The position numbers and the translations under genes are program-made. From assembly GCA_035601195.1 (NCBI GenBank), contig DATNOU010000054.1, forward strand, positions 1 through 45,527: DNA of 45,527 nucleotides, given 5' to 3'. Shown here piece after piece: positions 1-6,723 of the stretch (position 1 is the stretch's first letter; the number at the start of each line of letters is the position of its first letter). Origin of the DNA: JAIBJP01 sp035601195. GTDB taxonomy: Bacteria > Actinomycetota > Thermoleophilia > Gaiellales > Gaiellaceae. The notes under the pieces were generated by a model. That model was not told where the DNA came from. It made no database searches and worked only from the letters and a program-made list of their open reading frames with translations.

Positions 1-321
1 GACGTGCTCGTCCCCACCCAGGACCGTCGACGCACCAGGCCGCGCACGCTCTCACCCCGCCAAGGCGACGAAGCGCGCCGGATCGAGGCGATGCTCTCGA
101 AACCGGAAGGGCAGGCGCTCTACCGCCGACGCCAACAGATCGTCGAACCGGTCTTCGCGCACACGAAATGCATTCGCCGAACCGATCGCTTCCTGCGCCG
201 CGGCCTCGCCGCCTGCCAGGCCGAATGGCAGCTGATCGCAGCCACTCACAACCTGCTCAAACTCTGGCGCGCCGGGAACGCCTACGCGCAGGCGAAGACA
301 CCGAAACCACTGGCCGCCTGA
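1..321 (+). CDS. IS1182-family transposase, C-terminal part (partial at window edge)
   Basis: The frame is open from base 1, so the gene begins upstream; about 106 residues are visible. The segment with RRRQQIVEPVFAHTK, then RRTDRFLRRGL, then AEWQLIAATHNLLKLWR matches the C-terminal DDE domain of IS1182-type transposases (PF13751-like). In that family the Glu of VEPVF is the last acidic residue of the catalytic triad. The protein would cut and join the ends of the element. It ends at TGA 319-321 with a normal family C-terminus. Whether the full gene is intact cannot be seen. Nothing downstream is co-oriented with it, so it looks like a solitary element end next to accessory genes. Confidence 0.75.
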   Translation, partial: DVLVPTQDRRRTRPRTLSPRQGDEARRIEAMLSKPEGQALYRRRQQIVEPVFAHTKCIRRTDRFLRRGLAACQAEWQLIAATHNLLKLWRAGNAYAQAKTPKPLAA

Positions 322-430
322 CGAGGTCGCCGGCCGTCCGGCGCTCCGCACTTCGGACCGAAGATCGCAGCCATCCGCATCGCCACCCCGGCAATAGAAA
401 AGCCCCGCACCAAGGCTTTGTGCAACAGCC
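1..430 (+). mobile_element. Right end of an IS1182-like insertion sequence
   Basis: The transposase tail at 1-321 is followed about 95 bp later by CTTTGTGCAACAGCC at 416-430. Read inward from the right this is GGCTGTTGCACAAAG, which resembles terminal inverted repeats of IS1182/IS5-type elements. The left end lies outside the window, so neither the matching repeat nor the target duplication can be checked. The boundary at 430 is inferred from this motif. Confidence 0.55.
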
Positions 431-448
431 TCAGGTGCGAGGCTTTTC
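397..448. repeat. Large hairpin spanning the IS right end
   Basis: Arms 397-411 (GAAAAGCCCCGCACC) and 434-448 (GGTGCGAGGCTTTTC) pair at 14 of 15 positions. An inner AGGCT/AGCCT stem (413-417, 427-431) lies inside the loop. The putative IS end at 430 falls within this structure. It could act as a terminator that limits transcription through the element. Confidence 0.5.
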
Positions 449-493
449 CGTTCTCACCTCTCAGCGCACCGAAAGGTTGCAGTCCGCAGTCGG

Positions 494-991
494 CTAGGGA
501 CACCCCTGCGTTCCGCGCTGGAAAAGCAGGTTGATCGCGCCTTGGTGCATCGTGACCTGAGCGCCGCTCGGCGAGCGCCACTGCACGTTGAAGCGGTGCG
601 TGTCGTCCGCCTCAAAGGGGCCTGTCCTGCCGACGAACGTGTACGCGAACGATTCAGTGCCATGGGGGACGAACCGGGAGGTCCTGGGCTTCATCGGCGC
701 CTCCGGCACGTCGTCAATGATCGCGCGGAAGCGAACGGGTCCGCCCTCCACGTTGACGCTGAGCATCAGCGTGACCTGGTTGAGGGTGCATCGTGTAATC
801 ACGAGCCCGGGCACGTTCTTCCACGTTTTGCTCGAGGTCGAGACCGCTGTCGTCGTCCACCTCGCGCTTTGCCGCTCCGCCGCTCCATTGAACGTACCGG
901 TCGCTGCGAGGACCGCGAATGGGGCTGCGACGGCTATCGCCCCAACCCCGACGAAGACGAGGAACCTGCGAACCGTGAACCTTGGATGCAT
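494..991 (-). CDS. Secreted hypothetical protein
   Basis: This is a 165-residue protein. It starts at ATG 991 behind a purine-rich GGAGGG ribosome site (about 998-1004 on the plus strand). The N-terminus is a signal peptide: Arg-rich start, hydrophobic core FLVFVGVGAIAVAAPFAVLA, likely cleavage after VLAA near residue 30. The mature part is mostly beta-type sequence and contains two cysteines (in ITRCTLNQ and at GTQGCP near the C-terminus) that could form a disulfide. I do not recognise a family. It is probably exported and folds as a small beta domain. A 566-bp noncoding stretch with a terminator separates it from the next upstream minus-strand gene. Confidence 0.65.
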   Translation of the reverse strand: MHPRFTVRRFLVFVGVGAIAVAAPFAVLAATGTFNGAAERQSARWTTTAVSTSSKTWKNVPGLVITRCTLNQVTLMLSVNVEGGPVRFRAIIDDVPEAPMKPRTSRFVPHGTESFAYTFVGRTGPFEADDTHRFNVQWRSPSGAQVTMHQGAINLLFQRGTQGCP

Positions 992-1557
992 ATCGGCCTC
1001 CCTCCGTGTTTCCTCCTTTGTCCCAATTCACGGCGTTCGGGTCAAGATGTCGTTGAAGGCGCTTCGGGCCTTCCTCGTGAGCAGCCGCGCCAGGACAGCG
1101 CCGACCGTTTCGCGGGGTGAACGGCCGCATGAGGCGGCCCAACCTGGGCGGCCTAGCCATGACTTCGCGTCCATCGCCCTTGACGGTCGTCGAAAAAGGA
1201 AAGGAGGCGGTTGCGGCCTCCGCCTCCTTCGGTAACCAAGCGGCGTGGGCTGCGGCCCCACACGCCTTTCTCGGTAACTCTCAAGGTAGCGGCCCAGCCT
1301 GCCTCGGCATCCCCCGTTTCGGGGGTTCGTCAAGCGCCGTCGTGAACCAACGAACGGGGGATGGGTCAAGCGGGCAGGAAGCCGCCAGAGTGCGTCCTAG
1401 AGGCGCGGGCTCCGATGCGGCGGGAGCTCGTGCCTGCTCAGGGGGAGCCGGGGCTTTTGCGGCGGCTCCGCTCCCCGCTTGCGGCGACCGCGTGGAGATG
1501 CCTTGCAGCGAGCGCCGCCGGCGCCCCTCCGCAAGCCGTCCATGGTGGGCCGGATGT
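992..1557. other. 566-bp stretch without a convincing gene; structured DNA/RNA
   Basis: No open frame here has convincing protein character. It holds a minus-strand terminator at 1190-1229. It also holds a hairpin core GTGGGCTGCGGCCCCAC at 1245-1261, whose reverse complement recurs at 5746-5762. An inverted repeat, CATCCCCCGTT at 1308-1318 with AACGGGGGATG at 1353-1363, lies further along. GGTAACC/GGTAACT direct repeats flank the 1245 hairpin. The arrangement suggests a minus-strand structured RNA ending at the terminator, but no known family is recognised. Confidence 0.45.
1190..1229 (-). terminator. Rho-independent terminator, minus strand
   Basis: Arms AAGGAGGCGG (1201-1210) and CCGCCTCCTT (1220-1229) form a perfect 10-bp stem with a 9-nt loop. 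On the minus strand it is followed by a T-rich tail (TCCTTTTTTCG) at 1191-1200. It ends a transcript that comes from the noncoding block at 1230-1557, since no protein gene lies immediately upstream. Confidence 0.75.
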
Positions 1558-1725
1558 CTAGTTGGTCGTGCCGGTGCGAAGCTCAATCTGCTCGACGTGC
1601 AGGATGTCGCCCCAGTCGGGTTCGTTCCATAGCACTCTCGCCAGCTTCCGCTCGGCTTCCCAGCGCGTCGGGAAGAACTCGATCACGCGCTGGATCTCGT
1701 CGCTGACCACAGCGTAGAAGACCAC
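1558..1725 (-). CDS. Small hypothetical protein, 55 aa
   Basis: The frame is open with strongly GC-biased third codon positions. It encodes a compact acidic/aromatic protein containing VVSDEIQRVIEFFPTRWEA and WNEPDWGDILHVEQIEL. The likely start is GTG 1725, because no other start codon occurs in frame after the upstream stop. No good ribosome site is visible. The sequence reads like a small soluble alpha/beta protein. I do not recognise a family. It stands alone in accessory DNA between the noncoding block and the RTX gene. Codon bias and amino-acid composition are the only support. Confidence 0.55.
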   Translation of the reverse strand: MVFYAVVSDEIQRVIEFFPTRWEAERKLARVLWNEPDWGDILHVEQIELRTGTTN

Positions 1726-1961
1726 GGCGTGGACTCTAGGTCCGCGAACGGCTCTCGTCTTCGGACCTTCGGGCCGTGTTCTCCCAGACGATCAGAAGGG
1801 GACAGAATCACACCGGTGGGCGCCGGAGCGTCGAGCGAGTCACAGGCTGAACGTCTGCCAGCCCACGTCAGGGCTTGCTTCCGAGCAGCCGCGCTATGAC
1901 GGCACGCAGCAGATTGCGGGGGAGCGCTGGCCGTTGTCGAGAGCGGTTGCAGCTCGAGAAC

Positions 1962-3143
1962 CTAGAAGAACGCTTCAATGGACCTCGCCACGTCGAGCCT
2001 GCGGTCCACGCGTGCGCGGTCGAAGCCCCTGCCGCCTGGTATGCGGTCTCGAATGCCGTCGCGAGCCCGTATCACATCGTCACCGGGCCCGCCGGCCAGA
2101 AAGTCGCGTCCATCGCCTCCGAAGAGGAGGTCGTTCCCAGAGTCGCCGTAGATGCTGTCGCGACCTGGACCCCCGTGGATCGTGTCGGCTCCGCCCCCGC
2201 CGTAGAGGTCGTCGCCGCTGCCGCCCCCGGTGAGTTGATCCGCACCTGGGCCGCCTTCACAAAAATCGCGGGTTGCACTGCCAAGGCAAACATCATCGCC
2301 TGCTTGTCCCTCGAAGACGTGGGCCCCTACACCCGCAGTGAACGTGTCGTTGCCGCGACCTCCACGCGCGTTGACGCCGCCACTGAAGGTGTCGCCGGCC
2401 GACCCCCCGAGAGCCTCGAAAACGCTGGAGGCGACATTGTCGCCTTCGCCCGCCTCGCCGTCGTCGGCGACCCCATCTCCGTCGACCGTGACGGGGTTGA
2501 CTCGAGTGCTGTAATCGACGATGCCACCCTCCATCGAGTCGCCACCGGGTCCGCCATCCATGCGGAAGCGCCCTTCAACCCTAAGCATGTCGTCGCCGGG
2601 GCCGCCCAGCAGGACGTTTTCGCATGGGCCATCAAACACAAGCTCGCATCCCGCGCCAAGCTCGAGTTCATCGGCTCCGCTCTCTCCGTCAACCGTTATC
2701 TCGTCCGAGTACGTGCCCGCCACGGACGCAAAGTCGCCTTGGTCGCCCAAGAGGATGTCGATCGTCGGGGACTCGTCGTCGAAGTCGACGACGAACGCAC
2801 AGAAGACCTCGCTTGAGCTCACCGACGAACAGCCCAACCCGGCCGTGATGGCTGCGCCTAGGTCGATTACTCGGTAGCCACCCGGGGCGAAGAGCAGATA
2901 AAGGTGGTTCGTCTCGCCACTCGTCGCTGTGAAGGTCAGGTGGGGCCCGCCGGGATCGGGATCCTCAATCTGCGCGGTTCCCGCCCTCGCCAACGACGGC
3001 ACGACGAGCGCAATTAGGCAGGCGGCCATCAAGAGCCCGAGGGCGGTCGAAAATCGACGTGGTGCCTGCAACTGGAACCCCTGACGGCGCGAGACCCCAA
3101 TATCTCTCTTTCCTACAGGCAAGTCAAGATCCGCACAAGCCAT
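1962..3143 (-). CDS. Secreted RTX (hemolysin-type) calcium-binding repeat protein
   Basis: About 393 aa from ATG 3143, which has an AGAGGG ribosome site. An alternative TTG at 3071 behind AGGGG would give a shorter N-terminus directly before the signal peptide (TALGLLMAACLIALVVPSLARA). After a beta-rich N-terminal part, the C-terminal third carries glycine/aspartate nonapeptides of GGxGxDxx type, such as GGSGDDLYGGGGADTIHGG and GGDGRDFLAGGPGDD. These form Ca2+-binding beta rolls outside the cell. Additional degenerate copies occur mid-protein. It ends with IPGGRGFDRARVDRRLDVARS, a normal terminus for this actinobacterial group. No type-I secretion genes are nearby, so Sec export through the signal peptide is the likely route. 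Confidence 0.8.
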   Translation of the reverse strand: MACADLDLPVGKRDIGVSRRQGFQLQAPRRFSTALGLLMAACLIALVVPSLARAGTAQIEDPDPGGPHLTFTATSGETNHLYLLFAPGGYRVIDLGAAITAGLGCSSVSSSEVFCAFVVDFDDESPTIDILLGDQGDFASVAGTYSDEITVDGESGADELELGAGCELVFDGPCENVLLGGPGDDMLRVEGRFRMDGGPGGDSMEGGIVDYSTRVNPVTVDGDGVADDGEAGEGDNVASSVFEALGGSAGDTFSGGVNARGGRGNDTFTAGVGAHVFEGQAGDDVCLGSATRDFCEGGPGADQLTGGGSGDDLYGGGGADTIHGGPGRDSIYGDSGNDLLFGGDGRDFLAGGPGDDVIRARDGIRDRIPGGRGFDRARVDRRLDVARSIEAFF

Positions 3144-3189
3144 CGCGGACAGCCCTCTTTCGTCTTTTACCTGGGTCGCGGCCCGAAGG

Positions 3190-3645
3190 ATGCCCCGGGT
3201 CCTGCCCAGGGGCATCCGGACGATCGGCCCGGGCGGCAAGGGCCTTCGACGTACCACACAGGGTTACGACTTCTCGCCTTCCTGGTCGCCCAGCAGTCGG
3301 CGGATCGTCTTCACCCAGGGGATTTCCCCTCTACACCGCGAGCCGCCACGGTGGGCCGGTCACGCGCGCCGCCCGGGGCTCAATAAGCGGCGCCCGATTG
3401 GTCCCATCGTCGACGCCTCCAGTGCCAATGACGCCGTCTCCGCCGGTGAGGGCAATGATCGGGTGTACGGCGGGCGGGGGAGGGACGTGCTCGCCGGCGG
3501 GGCCGGAAGCGACCGGCTGGTCGGCGGCCTGCGAAGGGATTTCCTGAGCGCGCAAGACGGAATTCCGGGAAACGACGTGCTCCTCGGTGGCGCAGACGAC
3601 GACGTCTGCATAGCGGATCCCGGCGACATCGCGATCGGCTGCTAG
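3190..3645 (+). pseudogene. Decayed TolB-propeller/RTX protein remnant
   Basis: The frame begins inside a beta-propeller blade (GPGGKGLRRTTQGYDFSPSW, then SPSSRRIVF) typical of TolB-like secreted proteins. The next blade (PLYTASRHGGPVTR) is found in a different frame at about 3328-3375. Frame 1 then resumes RTX nonapeptides (GEGNDRVYGGRGRDVLAGG) and an intact-looking C-terminus with Cys (DPGDIAIGC). So the gene has lost its N-terminus and carries at least two frame changes. It diverges from the RTX gene on the other strand and probably had a related extracellular role. Confidence 0.65.
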
Positions 3646-3717
3646 GAAGCTCCAAATCATGTACAAGTGAGTGGGGCGTCTAGATCTCTACCTCCGGCGC
3701 AAGGACCACAGCTCTCC

Positions 3718-4017
3718 ATGCTCGCGAACATGACTTCGGTGAAGACGGACCGCACGGACCTCGACCAGGGCGCGCAGATGGCCGCGGACGCCCTCGTGCC
3801 GTGGGTGCGCCAGTTCGACGGCTACCGAGGGATGATCGTGCTCAGCGACGGCGTGAACGGCAGGGCCCGGTTCGTGACCTTCTGGGAAGACCAGGACGCC
3901 CTTGAACGCAGCGAGCACGGCCGGAAACAGGTACGAGAACAGATGGCCAAGACGGCAGGCGTCGAGATCGACGACGTCCAAGCCTACACCGTGCTCCTCG
4001 TCGACGGCTTCGAATAA
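3718..4017 (+). CDS. ABM-fold (antibiotic biosynthesis monooxygenase-like) protein
   Basis: 99 aa from ATG 3718; ATG 3730 is an equally possible start. The sequence has the pattern of a dimeric alpha+beta barrel: a helix rich in Asp/Gln, VPWVRQFDGYRGMIVLSDGV, then RARFVTFWEDQDALERSEHG. This resembles the ABM/Dabb group, whose members are small monooxygenases or stress proteins. It ends 4 bp before the sulfite-oxidase-like gene, so the two are probably co-transcribed. No catalytic residue can be assigned, and a specific substrate cannot be inferred. It could simply be a structural homologue. Confidence 0.6.
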   Translation: MLANMTSVKTDRTDLDQGAQMAADALVPWVRQFDGYRGMIVLSDGVNGRARFVTFWEDQDALERSEHGRKQVREQMAKTAGVEIDDVQAYTVLLVDGFE

Positions 4018-4021
4018 CCGC

Positions 4022-5092
4022 ATGAAGACAGCAGCCGGCCCGGATATCACGCTCGAGGAGCTCCAACTCGCGGCGCGAAACCACGGCTTGCCGCTCGAGG
4101 CGCTTCGCCACGACATCACACCGCTCGGCCTCCATTACCTCCTCACCCACTTCGACATCCCGCACGTCGACGAGCGGACCTGGAAGCTCGAGGTGGGCGG
4201 GCGGGTCGACCGCCCGGTGACGCTGACGCTCGACCAGTTGAAGGAGCGGCCCGCGCGGACTCTCACCGTGACGCTGGAATGCGCCGGCAACGGGCGCGCG
4301 CTCCTCGCCCGGCGGGCGCTGAGCCAGCCCTGGCTGCAGGAAGCGGTGGGCACCGCCGAGTGGACCGGGACTCCGCTCGCGCCCATCCTGAACGAGGCGG
4401 GGCTGGCGGAGGAAACCGCCGAAATCGTCTTCACCGGCCTCGACCGGGGCATCCAAGGCGAGGTCGAGCATGTCTACGAGCGAAGCCTGGCGGTCGCGGA
4501 GGCGCTTCGTGACGAAGTCCTACTGGCGTATGCGATCAACGGGCAGCCTCTGCCGCCACAGCACGGCGCTCCGCTCCGCCTGATCGTGCCGGGTTGGTAC
4601 GGGATGACCCACGTGAAGTGGCTCCAGGCGATCACGGCCGTCGACGAGCAGTTCCGCGGCTGGCAGCAGGACGTTGCGTATCACGTGCGCGAATCGGAGG
4701 AGGAGCAGGGCCGCCCGGTCACGAGGATCCTTCCCCGTGCGCTGATGATCCCGCCCGGCTTTCCGGACTTCCTCTCCAGGACGCGATTCATCGAGGCCGG
4801 GCCCTGCACGCTCGAAGGCCGGGCATGGTCCGGCTGGGCCGCGATCGAACGCGTCGAAGTGAGCAGCGACGGCGGCCGGAGCTGGGCAGAGGCGGAGCTC
4901 CGCGCGCCGGTGGGCGAGTTCGCGTGGTGCGGCTGGAGCTACGAGTGGGAGGCGGAGCCCGGCGACTACGAGCTCTGGTGCCGTGCGTCAGACGCGGCCG
5001 GCCACGAGCAGCCGACCGTCGCCGAGTGGAACTACGACGGGTTCTGCAACAACGGCGTCCAGCGAGTCCGCGTCGTGGTCAGAGAAACATGA
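4022..5092 (+). CDS. Sulfite-oxidase-family molybdopterin enzyme
   Basis: 356 aa from ATG 4022. The N-terminal two thirds match the oxidoreductase molybdopterin-binding fold. The expected molybdenum-ligand cysteine is Cys87 in LECAGNGR, and the pocket motifs (VPGWYGMTHVKW, QDVAYHVRE) are present. The C-terminal part (IERVEVSSDGGRSWAEAEL to WNYDGFCNNGVQRVRV) is the Mo-co dimerisation domain. There is no heme-binding cytochrome b5 domain and no Tat signal peptide, so it is probably cytoplasmic. It may oxidise sulfite or a related sulfur compound. The substrate is uncertain, because plant-type, SorA-type and YedY-like relatives share this core. It forms a pair with the ABM-like gene just upstream and overlaps a convergent small gene by 14 bp. 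Confidence 0.82.
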   Translation: MKTAAGPDITLEELQLAARNHGLPLEALRHDITPLGLHYLLTHFDIPHVDERTWKLEVGGRVDRPVTLTLDQLKERPARTLTVTLECAGNGRALLARRALSQPWLQEAVGTAEWTGTPLAPILNEAGLAEETAEIVFTGLDRGIQGEVEHVYERSLAVAEALRDEVLLAYAINGQPLPPQHGAPLRLIVPGWYGMTHVKWLQAITAVDEQFRGWQQDVAYHVRESEEEQGRPVTRILPRALMIPPGFPDFLSRTRFIEAGPCTLEGRAWSGWAAIERVEVSSDGGRSWAEAELRAPVGEFAWCGWSYEWEAEPGDYELWCRASDAAGHEQPTVAEWNYDGFCNNGVQRVRVVVRET

Positions 5093-5231
5093 CCCACCTG
5101 GAGCAGCCGCACTCCTTGTGCACGCGGGCGTGCTTGCGGCAGACCCAGTAGTTCCACCAGATCCACTTGAGGTGCGTGACCTCGACGAGGATCAGCGCGA
5201 CGATCGCAAAGAAGAGGAACTCGCGGCTCAC
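5079..5231 (-). CDS. Small Cys-rich membrane protein, 50 aa
   Basis: The frame from GTG 5231 encodes one membrane helix (FLFFAIVALILVEV) followed by an aromatic segment (LKWIWWNYWV). A short tail then carries three cysteines (VCRKHARVHKECGCSRWV). A CxC plus an upstream Cys and two His could bind a metal. The gene overlaps the end of the molybdoenzyme gene in convergent orientation. Third codon positions are GC-rich as expected for coding DNA. No family is recognised. The start is the first valid one after the upstream stop, and its ribosome site is weak. Confidence 0.55.
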   Translation of the reverse strand: MSREFLFFAIVALILVEVTHLKWIWWNYWVCRKHARVHKECGCSRWVMFL

Positions 5232-5279
5232 CCTGAAAACGTCGCAGCGAAACCGCCGAGGCGCAATAGGCCGTTCGGC

Positions 5280-5402
5280 CTAAACCGTCTGGCCGCCCAG
5301 TAGGACCGGCCTGCGGCCGGCGGCGAGCTGGGTAAGCGCACCCAAGAGGGCTGCGAGAACGAGAGCCGCGAATGCGACTCGCAGGAAGAATCGTGGACTC
5401 AC
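5280..5402 (-). CDS. Small single-pass membrane protein, 40 aa
   Basis: From GTG 5402 (AGAGG just upstream) the frame encodes a short basic start, a hydrophobic helix (VAFAALVLAALLGALTQLAAG) and a brief tail. It lies 48 bp upstream of the Cys-rich membrane protein on the same strand, so the two could share a transcript. A longer upstream extension of the frame is open but low in protein character. No family is recognised. It could be spurious, because hydrophobic Ala/Leu frames arise easily in GC-rich DNA. Confidence 0.4.
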   Translation of the reverse strand: MSPRFFLRVAFAALVLAALLGALTQLAAGRRPVLLGGQTV

Positions 5403-5517
5403 GGCCTCTAGACGGCGATCGAGCCTCTTCTCTTCCCTCTTTTCCGAACCGGGTGACGTGGGTTTATGGGTCGAACCCGCCGGAAAAAAGCAGTCGGCCA
5501 CGAAAGGAGGGAGGCGC

Positions 5518-5586
5518 ATGTACATCGGACTTGGCACCGTTCTCCTGATCGTTCTGATCATCATTCTGCTGATCTGGGCCTTCTAG
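5518..5586 (+). CDS. Tiny hydrophobic membrane protein, 22 aa
   Basis: ATG 5518 follows an excellent ribosome site (AAAGGAGGGAGG, 5502-5513). The product begins MYIGLGTVLLIV and ends LLIWAF, i.e. a single membrane helix with almost no tails. A perfect terminator follows 5 bp after the stop. The strong ribosome site plus terminator make this a convincing independent small gene despite its size. Very small Gly-Leu/Ile proteins of this kind are known in many bacteria, but their role is unclear. Confidence 0.7.
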   Translation: MYIGLGTVLLIVLIIILLIWAF

Positions 5587-5591
5587 GCGGA

Positions 5592-5624
5592 AAAGGCCGG
5601 CTGTGCTTTCCACAGCCGGCCTTT
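5592..5624. terminator. Strong terminator after the tiny hydrophobic gene
   Basis: Arms AAAGGCCGGCTGTG (5592-5605) and CACAGCCGGCCTTT (5611-5624) are perfectly complementary over 14 bp around the loop CTTTC. The stem is flanked by A-rich and T-rich ends, so it could work in both directions. On the plus strand it ends the 22-aa gene transcript. Confidence 0.8.
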
Positions 5625-5645
5625 GACCTGTGCAAGCTGTGGAAT

Positions 5646-5775
5646 TCACGAGCGCTCTTCCCGCAAATTGCGGGGAGGGCGTTTCCATTCGTTTGGGCGA
5701 TGCTCTAGCGTCGGTGACGGCGGCGGGGAGCCGCCTCTCCCGGTCGTGGGGCCGCAGCCCACTCTCCCCTAGGAC
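5646..5775 (+). other. Structured noncoding block before a terminator-like stem
   Basis: Successive hairpin-forming segments occur: CCCGCAA/TTGCGGGG near 5661-5677, a GGGGAG/CTCCC stem near 5728-5742, and GTGGGGCCGCAGCCCAC at 5746-5762. A strong stem follows at 5776-5803. The 17-nt hairpin is identical to one at 1245-1261 read on the minus strand, which is also followed by a terminator. A small RNA is possible; no known family is recognised. Confidence 0.4.
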
Positions 5776-5803
5776 GAAGCCGGGGCCGCCCAGCCCCGGC
5801 TTC
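5776..5803. terminator. Terminator-like stem downstream of the coiled-coil gene
   Basis: GAAGCCGGGG (5776-5785) pairs with CCCCGGCTTC (5794-5803) around an 8-nt loop. It lies 20 bp past the stop of the minus-strand coiled-coil gene. Read on the plus strand it closes the structured block before it. Neither side has a long T-run. Confidence 0.55.
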
Positions 5804-5823
5804 CCCCTCTTAGAAGCAGTCTC

Positions 5824-6591
5824 TTAGAGCGAGCGCGGCCGAAAGGTGTCCCTGTCGGGCCCGGTCGGGGGCTCGACGAGGGTAGGGCGGATCGGGAGTC
5901 CGCCCTGTAGCTGGGCGACGTAGACCTGGAGCTCGCGCTCCTTCCGCGCGAGTCGCTGCTCGAGCTCGCCGAGCTCTCGCTCCTGGCGCTCGAGCTCTTC
6001 CTGGCGAACCTGGATGTCGACGGCGACCCGCACCTCGCGGGCCTCGAGCTCTTGCTCGCGGCGGCCGAGCTCTTCGAGGCGGTCCTGGGCGAGTTGTTCG
6101 GTGTCCGCAACCCGCTTCTCACGGTGCTCGAGCCAGCGCGTCTGCTGGGCGAGAGTCTCGGCGCTCGCGTAGTTGCCCTCGGCCTCGGCCAGCTCGCGCT
6201 CCCGTTCGGCCAAGAGCTTCTGCTCGGAGCGCAGCCGGTCCCGCCGGTAGGCGGCCAAGCGCTCGCGCTCGGTCAGTTCCGCTTCCGTCTCGACGATATT
6301 CGTGGCGCGCTCGCGGAGCTCGCCGGCCTTCTCGGCGAGCCGGAGAGTGCGCTCCTCGAGCGCAACGAGGGTGCGGCGGAGGGCCTCGTCCAGCCGCTCC
6401 TGCACCGGCCTGAGCTCGACGACACGGCGCTCGCGCTCGCGGAGGTCCGCCTCGGCCGCCTCGAGCTGCTCGAGCTCGGTCGTGATCTCGTTGGCGCGGA
6501 AGTTCAGCTCGGCGCCGCGGTCGTCTAGCTCGGCGGCACTGCGCTCGAGATAACGCTCAAGGGAATGACGAAGCCCCTCATTTAGCCCCAT
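5824..6591 (-). CDS. Coiled-coil protein, 255 aa
   Basis: Nearly the whole protein (about residues 5-228) is a Glu/Arg/Leu heptad coiled coil, with runs such as ELEQLEAAEADLRERERRV and RQEELERQERELGELEQRL. A short Pro-rich tail with no motif follows (GLPIRPTLVEPPTGPDRD). There is no signal peptide or membrane helix, so it is cytoplasmic. Such proteins often serve as scaffolds or cell-shape/DNA-associated filaments, but no specific family is recognised. The start is ATG 6591, and the gene diverges from the GH15 gene across 132 bp. Its low-complexity composition means database similarity alone would be misleading. Confidence 0.7.
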   Translation of the reverse strand: MGLNEGLRHSLERYLERSAAELDDRGAELNFRANEITTELEQLEAAEADLRERERRVVELRPVQERLDEALRRTLVALEERTLRLAEKAGELRERATNIVETEAELTERERLAAYRRDRLRSEQKLLAERERELAEAEGNYASAETLAQQTRWLEHREKRVADTEQLAQDRLEELGRREQELEAREVRVAVDIQVRQEELERQERELGELEQRLARKERELQVYVAQLQGGLPIRPTLVEPPTGPDRDTFRPRSL

Positions 6592-6685
6592 GCCCTCTCT
6601 ATCGGAAGGCCCGACACGCTCGAAATACCCCCTTCGGAGGGAGAGCAGAAGTCGTTGGTCTGTTCAATTGAATCGCACTAGCGGC

Positions 6686-6715
6686 TTGACGTCGCAGGCC
6701 CGAGCCGCGCTCAAT
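6686..6715 (+). promoter_or_regulatory. Candidate promoter for the GH15 gene
   Basis: TTGACG (6686-6691) and CTCAAT (6710-6715) are separated by 18 bp. The predicted transcript start is about 2 bp before ATG 6724, and no ribosome site is present. This fits a leaderless or nearly leaderless mRNA. Confidence 0.45.
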
Positions 6716-6723
6716 AGCGCTGC

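Noticed and set aside
1028..1369. 113-codon minus-strand frame
   Set aside because: Arg/Pro-rich composition, crosses a strong terminator and hairpins; only its last about 30 codons look protein-like.
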